Shown here: piece by piece, positions 41,501 to 52,213 of the stretch
How the letters are laid out: each line of letters begins with the position of its first letter
How positions within the stretch are numbered: the stretch's first letter is position 1
Translations under genes and position numbers: made by a program
Notes under the pieces: generated by a model
Database searches by the model: none
What the model was told of the DNA's origin: nothing
The model's input: only the letters and a program-made list of their open reading frames with translations
NCBI GenBank assembly: GCA_947462335.1
Contig: OX381709.1
Span: 84,258,622 to 84,322,621 of the forward strand
Direction of reading: 5' to 3'
Length of the DNA stretch: 64,000 nt
Origin: Harmothoe impar
Lineage: Eukaryota; Annelida; Polychaeta; Phyllodocida; Polynoidae

Positions 41501-42823
41501 AGGTGGTGGAAGGGTTCCAATTTTGAATAGGACATGTTATAAGGTAGAGCACATTGTTAAATTTGAAATGTCTTAACTTAATTACAACCACCGTAATTTG
41601 ATCTTGGATTACTTATTTGTAGATGTTGGAGGGTTCCTACCCGAACATCTCCGACAAGATCTTGTGTGGAACCGGCTAGCCAATGTGAAAGGACGCAAAG
41701 GCGAGAACATCGGCCTCGATCTTCTGAACGAGTTCATCAATAACGATTTCAAGGGTAAGAAAATAAGTTTGCCTTCATCACCCTACTCACTATGGGCATT
41801 ATTGAAAAAAAATAACCCATATTTCTACTGTTGTATTATTAAGTGCGTATATATGAAGAATGAGACTCTAAATGAGAAATGCATCAAATTTATACTGCGT
41901 TGTGAGTGGAAAAACTACTTAAGTTCCTTCCTACTAAATTAGTTTCTATCACAAATATTTTGCAATACAGTCATTCACAGATGTAATGTCCTCATGAAAA
42001 AAAGACAATATAATTCATGTTTATGCCCTGCCGCACCTCCTTCCAGCCATCCTACTCTACCTAGATAGCAAATATTCCTGTATCCCCTGTAATAGAGATT
42101 CCTAATTTCTAACATGTAGTAGGGTTCATAATGCACTTTAAATTGGACATCCCATGTTGAAGAAGCTAGGAATGTCAGTGAAGGACCCATTATTCAATGC
42201 GCCTATTATAGATAAAATAGGTGGGTATCGCATATTTCAAGTAGCGTGTCTGTTTGCCTATAGTACAATATGAGAGTGTAAGGGTAATTTTTTACTAATC
42301 TAAATTTAACCCCTCTTTTGTTAAAACCACCTACAACCCACAAGGGGTATAAATGTTCCTTATGAGACTTACCCCATACATAAGTGAAAAAGGATTTATT
42401 TACAGCTATACCCATATTATATAATAGTGTATGAAAATTGCAGAGATGATGAAGCACTGCAATGGCCGTTACACCGACCAGCAGGTCGCAAGATGTGCGG
42501 AAGTTGCGGGCGCTTATCAAAGGCACCTCGACCATCTCTTCACCCTGGCAGGCATCGGAATGCTGGATAGCCGTGGGTGGAATGCGAAGCCTGCTTGCTA
42601 CAAGGAGGATATCCGCACCTTCTGCAATGTCTACAAGAAGGAGGCTCTACTGGACTATCTGCCGGGTAGAGAAATAGAAGGATATGAAGACTTCCACCTC
42701 AACACTGCCGTACGGCTACCATCAAAAATGGGCATCAAGATGTCCTCTCTCTGCAAAGACATGGATGATCGTAGGGACATCGTAGAAAGGACCAAGGAAA
42801 GGCATCAGATTGTGCAAGGGTAG
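32594..42823 (+). CDS. DUF6589-type transposase-like protein with PHD finger (5' partial, 11 exons)
   Basis: Exons: 32594-32954, 34608-34765, 35006-35273, 35691-36101, 36749-37000, 37490-37627, 37936-38200, 40339-40521, 40856-41083, 41623-41754, 42444-42823. Every intron is GT-AG and the phases match, giving 924 residues ending in TAG. In residue order: a C-x2-C helix near the start (F-L-C-S-Q-C-L), a basic K-K-G-R stretch, a W-D-N block (W293, D294), G-D-G-M-S-M-E-R-M (D441), F-H-K-E-I, R-G-T-L, an ING-like PHD (641-687), then G-E-N-I-G-L-D-L-L-N-E-F (D787, E791) and a helical C-terminus. D294, D441 and D787 or E791 are candidates for an RNase-H-fold DDE/D triad. Family and fold are from memory of DUF6589 proteins. 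The first exon, which should supply the start codon and probably the other half of a zinc site, is not found. The role in transposition is inferred. Confidence 0.8.
33091..34290. mobile_element. 1.2-kb element with CCCTAGTAGCAA ends in transposase intron
   Basis: TACCCTAGTAGCAA and TTGCTACTAGGGTA are inverted ends bounded by TA. Inner blocks CCGACGGGCTCCCGTCGG (33168) and CCGACGGGCGCCCGTCGG (33962) are near copies in near-copy surroundings, so the element has two related halves. From 33229 to 33412 a unit of about 35 bp, GATCGGTTTTTGGACGGG plus GAAAGCGGGCTTA, is repeated five or six times. No transposase; a Tc1/mariner-type passenger is inferred from the TA. Confidence 0.75.
37255..37455. mobile_element. 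Mariner-type MITE, 201 bp, in transposase intron
   Basis: Inverted ends TACAGTAAAACTTCTTTATT and CTTGTAATAACAAGTTTTACTGTA. TA on both sides. The inner TTGTTGTTAACAAATTT is palindromic. It lies 35 bp before the acceptor of the exon at 37490 without harming it. Confidence 0.8.
39073..39257. mobile_element. MITE with TACCGTATTTGACGTAATA ends, 185 bp, in transposase intron
   Basis: TACCGTATTTGACGTAATA and TTACGTCGAATACGGTA inverted ends, with GCGC / GCGCTTATT next to them. A longer copy lies at 44755-45093. TA-flanked. Confidence 0.85.
40407..40881 (+). other. ING-like PHD finger region of the transposase (spans one intron)
   Basis: Residues 641-687 read Y-C-F-C-H-D-R-K-G-G-L-M-V-Q-C, then C660, W-Y-H-V-E-C (W665, H667, C670) and W-Y-C-S-D-K-C (C683, C687). 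That is a Cys4-His-Cys3 zinc pattern in the ING style (C-x-C start). Y640, M651 and W665 fall where ING PHD fingers have the residues that hold trimethylated H3K4. A second D-W-Y-C-C-K-Q-C end-of-finger pattern (625-632) precedes it. The intron at 40522-40855 splits the finger before W681. Confidence 0.75.
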
Positions 42824-44754
42824 ATTATCTCAACAGGACAGGGGGTTTTGGGGGTTGGGAATTCATAACTGTAAAGAGTCCTTTTGAAAGTGTTGAACAG
42901 TAGTACTCATTGATGTATGAATCTTAGTTGGTTGTTGTTTTTATATGTTACCTTTTGGTTTTAATCACTTTATATTTTTATTCCGGTAAAACCCGGAATT
43001 AATTGGTTCATCATGGGACTATATTATTGACATTCTGGAAAATAACTGGGTTGTTTTAAAAGTGTTTACCTTTTGAACAGAAGTATCTAAACAAGAATGT
43101 ACTGAAATCCCTGCATTCGTACAAATGCTCTCACTGAAAGACCTGTATTGTACTCCAGAAAGTAGATATTTCATGGTCATTGACAGTATCTTGTGAGGCT
43201 GGTTTGCAAAGAAGTTGAAAAAGTATTTATTTTGCCTTTTTAGTTGGAGAAACATTTTTTATGGGTGTGCATATCATTAAAAGCAAATATCATCAAGAAA
43301 CTTTAGTCAAACGTCATTGATTCTATAATTATGGCCGTCGCAAAATTGTTATTGATGAAAGACTATAGAAGTTATTCAAGTGCTCTATAAAAAGTTTAAA
43401 CTTATTAAAATGAACATAGACATTTACCCTGGACATGGCATAGAGGAAGTATGGAGGAGAACCAGCATTTATAGGAAGCATACACAAATGGTATATCAAA
43501 AGTTTTATTTTACAAAGTGCACCAATACCTACATGGAATGCAATGGTTGTATTTTGGGAGGTGATTTACTGTATTCTGTAAAGTATAGTATCTTGTTCTT
43601 ACCATGTTATGTATCACTTGTTTGAAACACATGATAGAATTGTGCTATCAACTTAAAATGCATTGATATCTTGCAATTTTTCAATATTTTGATGAAACCT
43701 TAACAACAGTATATCACATATCTGTGATTATATATGTCAGTGGTTACCTATTGCGTTGTCTTACCTTTGGTGGTAAAATAAAGGAGACATTGCAGCAACT
43801 GTTAATAACATTGTGATGTGTGTTAAAAGTTTTTTTAGTTACTTTTCTAAACTATTGTACGAGTAATATAAGTCGATAGACATATATTAGGCTGAAAAAA
43901 AATAATTTACCACATAGGACGCTCTCAACTACTAAATGGTGTGGTAAAATTGATCCCTCAATGCAGACTCGCACACCATTTGCAGTCACAGATTTTTTTC
44001 ATTAAGATAATTTGTTATGATATGGTGCTCTATTCATAATTTCTGGGAAATGATTAATATCTAATAAGAGGATTTAGAATAATATTTTTGATGGGTTGAA
44101 GCTAAACTAGACATACTTTTTCAGATTGTGACAGGACAATTCCTATATCGGCAATAGAATTAATACACATATGTGATATGCATGCATGTGAGTTATCACT
44201 GTCAGAGTAGAAATTTACAGATAGGGGTGTAATTAATTATGAACTAAACCTCTATGTGGATGTGAGAATCAATCATACCTATCTAATCACTCTCCTAAAA
44301 CAACACTTCATATATAATAGAACATTAATTTTTTGAATCATTTCATATTCAGGTTATGGACTCTTGGAGGCGTCCATTCAAATCTAACATGTGGGACCCT
44401 CACCCTCTTTGTTTCATACTCCCTGCAAAGCTGTTGGGGACCTAATGCAGCTTTAGCCTGGATGCAGGTCCGAATTATATATAACTTCTGCTTTAATATG
44501 ATATATAGATTCACAAATTAGAATCATTACAATTATGATTACTGCTTCTAAGACAAAAGTGTTAAGGCCTTAACACTACTACCTAATAGTGTAAGGTGTG
44601 TTGGGTAGGAGTATCAAAGATTGGTTTGAATATGGTAGTAAGGCAGGCTGGGAACACTCATATATTTGTTAAATTACGGGTAAATAAATGTTACTTGGTC
44701 CAAGGTCAAGTGGATGGTCGAAGCATGTTTTATTATATATCTTTTATAAACATG

Positions 44755-45093
44755 TACCGTATTCAACGTAATAAGCGCCCAGGGTGCTTAAAACATTATC
44801 TTAAGTTGAAAAATCAAACCCTCAAATAGTCATTCTAATAAGCGCCCCCATGGCTGTCATAAACACTCATTATACAGATCTCATGGGCCTCTAGAAGGCT
44901 TCTACACAGCCCTCTTACTTCACACTTGGCTTGACCTTAACACCTGCACAGGTGTGAGGTGCTCCATGTCACAGACAGGTGTGAAAATCAGTAACAAAAT
45001 CAGAGAAATACATTTTAAGAAATTGGGAAAAATCTGAAAAGGGGGGGGGGGGCGCTTATTAGGGGGAGGGCGTTTATAACATCGAATACGGTA
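44755..45093. mobile_element. MITE with TACCGTATTCAACGTAATA ends, 339 bp
   Basis: TACCGTATTCAACGTAATAAG and ATCGAATACGGTA ends, GCGCC / GGCGC next to them, and GCGCTTATTAGGGGGAGGGCG at the right. Same family as 39073-39257, longer in the middle. Confidence 0.8.
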
Positions 45094-45203
45094 CCTAGAA
45101 AATTAGTGGTATTTCATGTCTAATACAGGGAAATTATCAACATGTTTAAACATTTAATTCACCACATTATACCACAAACCAAACACATTTAATTTGTGAA
45201 TGT

Positions 45204-45209
45204 TTTATT
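45204..45209 (-). promoter_or_regulatory. Possible poly(A) signal of the helicase gene
   Basis: AATAAA on the - strand (TTTATT on +), about 80 bases downstream of the helicase stop codon. The position fits; the word alone is common in AT-rich DNA. Confidence 0.4.
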
Positions 45210-45287
45210 GTTTACTTAAATAACTGGTTTGTGCCACTTAGTCAGAGGAGTATGATAAGACTAAAAACTTTCACAAAAGAGCTCTAA

Positions 45288-48200
45288 TTAAGTTGTGTTT
45301 TGGGTGTTGGACTGTGTGCAGAAACTGCAGCATCTGTTGGTGGCAACCAAGCTGGTAGGTGATCCGTGCAGTTTGGAGAGAACCTTCTGGCGTAGGCAGG
45401 TGTTTTTCTTTTTTGCGGCTTTGACAATGTCAATCATATCAGGTTGTGTCACACCTTCCACAACAGATTTCGGGATCATGTATGTGATAGCATGTCCCTC
45501 GGAACCATCCCTGCTGCATCTTCCCACCTCTTGCCAATAGGTCAGTGCATCCTTGGGTGGACCCCAGTGGAGTACGTATTTGATGTTGTGGATGTCCACG
45601 CCTAGACCAAATGCAATCGTCGCAGACACACATCGTAGTGGGGAGTTAGGATTACGGAAGTTCTGGACTACTCTTTGCTGACTCTCCACATCAGTTTTCC
45701 CGTGATACATGTCCACTAATCGAGCATCAACATCCCCTAGCACACTGTTCTTATGTGATTTGTCACCCAGGACACGACTGAGATACAGGTAGATCCTCGT
45801 CACAACGTTGATAGTGCTGTAATGAAATTGGAATAAAATAAAAGAGTCATTGGAAGAACCACTTGTCTAGAGTAATAACATTAAACAATTTACATATACA
45901 GAAATGATAGCGTTCTTATGACAAAAAGAGCTATTAACCTAGTGATGATAAAATGTTATTTATACTGCTGAAAATTACCTGTTTATATTGTAGGGTATAT
46001 TTAGACAAGAATTGGCTCTATTTAGTTTAGTTATCATTAGTGGGGAAATTATTTTTTTGGAAAAAAACAATGGGGCGTTGGCCCTTATGAAGAGATCATT
46101 CAAGGGTGGTCAATGATTTTAAACATGGCTTACTCTGCATATATTATGGCACGTGGACAATCTTCTTGCATTTCCAGAAGCATTTTGGCATACCAGCCCA
46201 GGTTGTCAGCCATACTTTTGTTGCAGTTCTCAAACGTGATAAAGATTTCAGGCCTGTTAGAAATAACAACTGCCAATTATAACAGTAAAACCAATAGAGA
46301 TAAAATGCATAATAAAAAACATTTAACATATGAAGAGTTTGGTTCCAAAACACATTAAGGGCGATTTTGAAATATCTATTTCTTACAAAGGTGTAGGGAA
46401 GGAATAGGTAAAGGCAATTTTGAAACAAATTTACCAAAAAATGCAATTTTTCCTGTCTTTAGGTCCTTTCTGATGTACACATTATATCTGCCGCACTATC
46501 ATTGGCAATATAGTAGCCTTAGAGAAATCACTGCATGCTTCAATTCTGCAAGGGATTTGTCGCCTTTTGCAACTACCCAGTAAACACAACGACGTTGGTC
46601 AGACGTAAATCTACGTTGAATTTTGGTCTGAACTACGTAATTTTAGTAGGTTTATCAACGTCAAAACGTTAAGGTTTATTTACCAATCTCAAACCTGCAG
46701 GTCTGATTTGCGTAGCTCCTGAAGAGGTAAATCTATGTTTAACACATGACATATAATTCTACATAGTGGGACTCAGACAAAGACTTGTAATATATTGCAG
46801 ACAAATTTACATTTACAAACAATATTCATACAAAGTAACTACTATAATTTTCAATCTCATCTCATTCTACATAGTATATTCTTGTTGTTCAATTGAACAG
46901 CCTGACAGTATAGATCTGTTGAATAGTTTTGGCTGCAGAGAGGCTTTGTATTTCTTCCATTACCACCAATGTGGTGTCCTCACAGTAAAGTGCCTCAAAG
47001 CACCTATTCATGCACAATACTTTAATCACCTGTCCTTTATATATAAATATTCTATTGAATGTGGTTTATTTGCATGATATTGAATTCACAATTAATGAGA
47101 ATTTACTGCTTGAATGTGGTAGATTTGTTAAGGAGCTGTAATAATTATACTCTCCATAATTGATAGTGCTGCCACCTAGTGTGACACGGAAAAGTCATCT
47201 ACCCAATTGAAGTTGAAAAGTTACGTCTTTTAACATAGATCTACGTAGAATTTTTACGTCTGAATGAGGTAGGTCAACGTAAATCAGACGTCTACATCTG
47301 TTGAACGTAAATAAACCTTAACGTTTTGACGTCTACACACCTTCCAAAATTACCAATCTCAAACCTTTTGGTTGGACATCTACCTAGAGAAACCTCTGAG
47401 CTACGTTGGAACTACGTAGGGTGTTTACTGGGTAAACTCTTCATATGTTGATATTGTAAATCAGGCAAGGATAAGGATTGGTTGGAGCATGTTTGTCCTA
47501 AGTGCACTCCACATAAGTTAGAGGCTGGCTTAGTTGCATAATTTCTGTTACACTATTACACTTTCGATAGATAATAGTGGAATACAATAAGTAAAATGTG
47601 TGCAAAAAGGATCATGATTTAAGCCCTTATCAAAGAAAATAATAGCAATCATTAATTTTTATGATGGATGGATGGAAGTGTTTACCTGTCTGGAGATAGT
47701 GCAATGATGTTGAAGCTCTTAGGAAGGCCGAGCTTGGTAGCGACATCATTTGTCATTGGTGGGGTAGCTGTGGCTGTGAGACCCAGGATTGTAGCATCTG
47801 GAAGTATGGCCCGCAGTTCTACTACACGGAGGTAGTCCTCTCTGAAATTAGGTCCCCTAAAATGGTAAAAGCACAGATTTAGAGAACTTCTTACAGGATT
47901 AATACTTTTCCTGAATCAAGATGGCAATAAAAAAGAGAGGAACGCAATATTTCATGTTTTCACCCTTACATTAGACATGGGCCGTTTTTGCCTTTAGTGA
48001 CATGGGACATGAGGAAAAATTAGATTGGGACATGGGGTATTTTTTTAAATCAATATGGCGACATGGCCATTTCTTAAAATCTACATGGGACATGGAGACC
48101 CCCCATCAAGGGCCCCCATTTTGGGGAAATTGTTATTATAAAAGTATATATGTCTGGGGAGCAAATTTAGGTTAGGCTGGGAATTGGGTGTAGAGATGAA

Positions 48201-50139
48201 AATATTTCAAATGATTTTAATAAATGAAAGGTCGTGTCAATAAGGTTTACAATTATATAAAATTTAAATTGTGTAACTATTCCTACCAGATGCTAAGGCA
48301 GTGAACCTCATCAACAGCCAACAGTTTCACCTTGCTATCAAGAAGCGTAAAGACATCCCACCAAATGTCCTGGTGCACCACCTCGGGTGAAGCGATAAGA
48401 AGGTCATAGTCACCATTCTTGACAGCTTCAACAGAAAAATAGAGGTGTTAAATCTAGTATGTTATAAAACAAACATTTGAAACTGACATTTATTACATGT
48501 TACTCATTATAATATAGAAGAAAGTTGTGTTTTATGATATAATATAAAAAATACCTAGAATCATCAATATACACAGACTAATATTCAAGTCATGGATATA
48601 CCCCTGGTAGTCGAGAGGCCAAAGAGCAAGGCTTTTATCAATGATATTCACTGGAGAGTATGAGTCCGTGTTTGGCGCAAATTTACAGGACCGGACGCAG
48701 ACTCGTCCCCTTTTTCGTCTAGTCTGTGTCGTGTCCAAGTCCCATCTGTGTTTTTTGCGCCAGCCTATATTCTTTGTCTGTTATCATTGACATACAATGA
48801 GCACAGTCTGAACATCGGGGGTTCCAGTCCCGACAGGTGGACATTTTTACTTAGGTGCTTTATGGTTATTTTACATTATGATGCATAAGTGCAATGGGTT
48901 TTTTTCCTATCAAGTCCCAATAACAAAGATTGAATAGTTGCCTTAAAATATTCCCTTTAGGTATCCCTGTGCTGTCCTGCTTTTTTTTAAATAAATGAGA
49001 TGTCTGCCCATGCACCTGACTGTGGGTCAGCGGGAGGTAAGTTCGATTCACCAAAAGCCTGTGAACATTTTTAGATTTGATTTCTTCCAGGATAAAACAT
49101 AAATTCACAAACCAGTAGTGCATGTCATCTCCTTGACATAGGTCTGCCCCGATGGATTACCCGGTAGAATAGAGGACTGCAGGCTGTAGGGTTTGTGCTG
49201 CTGCGTTCAAATACCAATACAACCATGGTTTTAAATGAGAGACGGTTCTGATAACCTCCTCTCAGACTTGGCCTACTTCATATAACCTCGCGAGGAGGTT
49301 ATACACATATACACCCCTAGGAGGTGGTTATATTTTTCTCTTTGAGAGCCCCTGTATCTAGCAGGATCCGTACCCACAACCTCAGAACATTGAGGCCAAC
49401 AGCTAGCCGACTGCTCCACCGGGACTCATGCAATGATACTAAACAGCCAATAATATATCTAGTGCTTCGGCCTTTTTACAAAAGAGGCTACACTCTTCAA
49501 GCATGTGCTCTGACCATTGTATTTTTATGAGAACACACAGGGGATATGTTTGATGATCATATAACCTCCTAGGAGGGTTATACAGGATATCCTCCTAGGC
49601 CACATGTGTGGAAAAATAGGTGTAATCAGGCTATTTTACATAATCAATATATGAAAGCGGGCTGTATGTCGGATATCCTCCTGCTGTCTCAAGTCAATAT
49701 CATAGATATAAGCTTCGGCCTTGGCTAATATGGATGATATTGCCTCTCGACCCCCACGAGTATATCCAGTACAAACTCCTCACCATGTAATATGAAGTAG
49801 GTCACTCCACCCAGGCTATTTCAGATCAGCTGGTGGTCTGATAGAAGACAACATGGCATGTGACCTGCAGTAACAACAATAAACCAAACACCCAGGCGCA
49901 GTATAAGGAGTAACAACTAGAAGTTATGGGACCATTTATAGGAACTGCAAAAGTATATGTATATGCAAAAATAATTAGGGTTGTATCATAATACCTTCTA
50001 CAGTTTCAGTGGTAACTTCATTTTCCGGTCTTAGAACCAGGGTGTTCACGCCATTCCCCATCCAGCTGTCTTCATGATTTGCAGATAGGGCATTCAGTGG
50101 TGATATAACGAGAGCAATACACTCTTCCCCTGGATGTAG
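45288..50139 (-). CDS. RecQ-type SF2 DNA helicase (5' partial, five exons)
   Basis: Exons in transcript order: 50139-49995, 48425-48287, 47856-47686, 46253-46134, 45816-45288. Phases match at all four GT-AG introns; 367 residues, then a stop. Motifs by residue: Ia V-I-S-P-L (11-15), II D-E-V-H (87-90) followed by C-L-S-I-W, III L-T-A-T-A-T (121-126), IV A-I-I-Y-A-D (187-192), V A-T-I-A-F-G-L-G-V-D (257-266), VI Q-E-V-G-R-C-S-R-D-G (287-296). A cysteine group at the end (C-L-R-Q, R-C-C-S-F-C) may be a shortened zinc-binding region. There is no winged-helix or HRDC domain. RecQ enzymes unwind DNA 3' to 5' using ATP. The exon with Walker A (motif I) is missing from the visible sequence. It faces the transposase gene tail to tail, 2.5 kb apart, which suggests they are parts of one mobile unit. 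Confidence 0.85.
46576..47432. mobile_element. 857-bp element with CCCAGTAAACAC ends in a helicase intron
   Basis: CCCAGTAAACACAACGACG and CCTACGTAGG-GTGTTTACTGGG ends. Subterminal ACGTCAAAACGTTAAGG (left) is mirrored by CCTTAACGTTTTGACGTC (right). Its outer 10 bp equal those of family A, so the two may use the same enzyme, but the interior differs (CTACGT and GACGT words). No ORF worth calling. Confidence 0.8.
47960..48115. repeat. Dispersed ATGGCGACATGG repeat in a helicase intron
   Basis: CAATATGGCGACATGGCC, ATTTCTTAAAATC and GGGACATGGAGACCCCCC with CATCAAGGGCCCCC, close to the copy at 25980-26300. Confidence 0.6.
48600..49440. other. tRNA-like (SINE-like) fragments in a helicase intron
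   Basis: Four B-box-like words lie within 600 bp: GGGGGTTCCAGTCCCGAC (48808), GTAAGTTCGATTCACC (49037), GCGTTCAAATACC (49203), and on the - strand GTGGGTACGGATCC near 49365. The last two are preceded at tRNA-like distance by A-box-like GGATTACCCGGTAGA and GGTGGAGCAGTCGGC. None folds into a proper cloverleaf. Palindromes CCTCGCGAGG and CCTCCTAGGAGG flank the last one (about 49288 and 49567). Confidence 0.35.
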
Positions 50140-50519
50140 CTGAAAGCAAAATGGGCGATGTTTACTTAGCATCATCTTTCTCAAAATACAGTGTGACTGT
50201 AATGTAGGACTTAATAATAGGAAATATTTTGGATGTTGTCAGAGGGTCGGAATATGGCAACCTTCCCCTATAATTTTAATTTTTCACATGACGTCATGCA
50301 CAACATGACCACCACCCCCAACCCTCTTCTCATGTTTGGGGGGATAATTGAAATGTATTCAAAATTTCTTTTTGGTGTAGGGATTTCAACCTTGAATCAA
50401 TGGAGTGTGGGGGTCATATGTTTTACTGGTTGTTGTTTTTTTAACTCAAACTTTGTAATGTGAATATTACAAAATAGAATAACCGGAAATGGAATCACAA
50501 AGTCTGATTGTAAAAATAC

Positions 50520-50720
50520 CATCAAACATTCTGATTCCTGTCCACTGGGTCCAGGCCACCAGGTGGGGTTGGCCTGACCAAGAAAAATACCAAGTTCAAG
50601 GTCATTTGGCCACTACCAGAGCCTTCCTTTGGAGGGAATGAGTTTAGGGTTTCAACTAACTCCGGTCTCCCGTAATCTGGGGAGTTGGCCTTTGGGGAAA
50701 ACCTTTAAAATAAGAATTTA
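50520..50720. repeat. Half copy of the 59697 fold-back element
   Basis: AAGTTCAAGGTCATTTGGCC and CTACCAGAGCCTTCCTTTGG match one arm of 59697-59996. The other arm is absent. It lies just upstream of the first visible helicase exon. Confidence 0.6.
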
Positions 50721-50830
50721 AAATGTATATTCTGGTGAGTTGTGAGAATATTTGAATATGCGAGTGATAATTTGTTAACAAAGGGGGGATGGTGCCTTTC
50801 CGCGTGGAGGGTGGGAAATTTTTTACACCC

Positions 50831-51030
50831 NNNNNNNNNNNNNNNNNNNNNNNNNNNNNNNNNNNNNNNNNNNNNNNNNNNNNNNNNNNNNNNNNNNNNN
50901 NNNNNNNNNNNNNNNNNNNNNNNNNNNNNNNNNNNNNNNNNNNNNNNNNNNNNNNNNNNNNNNNNNNNNNNNNNNNNNNNNNNNNNNNNNNNNNNNNNNN
51001 NNNNNNNNNNNNNNNNNNNNNNNNNNNNNN
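50831..51030. other. Assembly gap (200 N)
   Basis: The left flank (TTAACAAAGGGGGGATGG, TTTCCGCGTGGAGGGTGGG, AAATTTTTTACACCC) matches the start of the poly-G fold-back family seen whole at 12831-13158. The gap probably hides a G-run hairpin. The round number suggests an estimated size. The missing helicase 5' exon could also lie here. Confidence 0.9.
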
Positions 51031-51109
51031 GTTATCTATTCTCTTGTGTTTGAGTTTGATATTCCTTTATTTATAAGGGCCTACTGTAATAAATTAATGG
51101 GCCTATTGT

Positions 51110-51365
51110 ATCATGAATAGGGTCAAACTCGCCAGGGCTTCATTGGTGCATCATGCCAAGCCTTCAGGAGTGTCTCAATCTCATAAGGTCAGCATGATGC
51201 TTGAATGCAGCCAGTTACTCGCCAGTGCTGCATTCATGCATCATGACGACCAAGGGCATGATACATTAAGGCATCATTTTGAGGACGAGTCACTTGCCGG
51301 GGCTTCACTGGTGCATCATGATGACAAATGTCATCTTTAAGCGACATGCATCCTTAAAGGGTTAA
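51110..51365. mobile_element. Family B MITE, left end lost
   Basis: ACTCGCCAGGGCTTCATTGG, TCAGGAGTGTCTCAATCTCA, TAAGGTCAGCATGATGC, hairpin, CAAGGGCATGATACATTAAGG, then a repeated half, ending GACATGCATCCTTAAAGGGTTAA. Two B copies may be fused here. Confidence 0.6.
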
Positions 51366-52141
51366 GGGGCTAATGAGTTATAATTAATGCCACATTGACA
51401 TGTTTACTCCTGCTCTGGACAGAGATCAAGGTACTCCGTATATCACCCCCCCCCCCCCCCCACACACACAACACACCCTCCCCTTGTCTGTCACCGTGCC
51501 AGCAAGGTCCTTGACCCCCCCAACGACCCCCCCCCCCCCCCCCCCCACACCAACTGACCATGGCGTCATTCAGTGATGTGATGTAGTAGTGTACTGGGCC
51601 TACTGCCTACTGGCCACCACTATGTCATGTATACATGTCATGTAGATGGATGGATAGAAAGTTCCTACTCCCCACCCACTTTCCCCGCCCTCCTATTCCC
51701 CTTCCCTAGTCGTTAGACAGAGGCATAGGAAGCAAATCGTCATTGGGGGGGGGGGGCAGGGGGGGCCCAATCCAACCAACTTTAAGTATCGGCTTTAATG
51801 CATGATATATATCATATACACACTTATATTGGATTGTATAGAAAGTAGTATTTGAGCCCCCTTTAGTTCTGGTTGGGGGGCCCAGGCCCCTGTGCCCCCA
51901 CTTTTCCCTATGCAGGAGAGGTGAGAATTGGAAATTGTGTCTATTATATTACGGGTCTTGACAAACTTTGGGGGGGCCCAAACATATTCATTTAATTTTG
52001 AAAGTTTGCTCTAGTTTTAGTAGAAAGCCAATTATAACTAAAACATAATGACATTCTACAGACCCCACACCAACGTTGTAGGTCCCACACACCTGGGGGG
52101 GATCTGAGGACGAGTTTGTTGTCTGTCCTGTAAAAGGATCG
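51366..52141. other. Spacer with C and G runs, no gene seen
   Basis: C runs at 51447 and 51527; G-rich GGGGGGGGGGGCAGGGGGGGCCC at about 51745. A short GGGGGCCCAGGCCCCTGTGCCCCC patch occurs at about 51876. Nothing coding. Confidence 0.4.
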
Positions 52142-52213
52142 AGGCACCACCGAGGTTCGAACTCGGGCTCCTGGATTCAAAGTCCAATGTGCTCACCACT
52201 ACACCATGGCGCC
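52142..52213 (-). tRNA. tRNA-Gln-TTG: tRNA-Gln (anticodon TTG), copy 2
   Basis: Base-for-base the same 72 nt as the gene at 19808-19879, on the same strand, with all stems intact and anticodon TTG. The upstream and downstream flanks share nothing beyond a base or two. That points to gene conversion or selection rather than a recent segmental copy. Confidence 0.93.

Larger units (their letters stand above)
42824..45287. other. Space between the convergent genes
   Basis: AT-rich. It holds a possible poly(A) signal AATAAA on + at 43777-43782 for the transposase gene, and one on - at 45204-45209 for the helicase gene. The only other recognised object is the MITE 44755-45093. No third gene seen. 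Confidence 0.5.

Noticed and set aside
45295..45540. 81-codon + strand frame
   Set aside because: Shadow of the helicase terminal exon, which carries motifs V and VI on the - strand.
48780..48840. A tRNA gene at the GGGGGTTCCAGTCCCGAC word
   Set aside because: Only the T arm can be formed. No acceptor, D arm or anticodon stem fits upstream.
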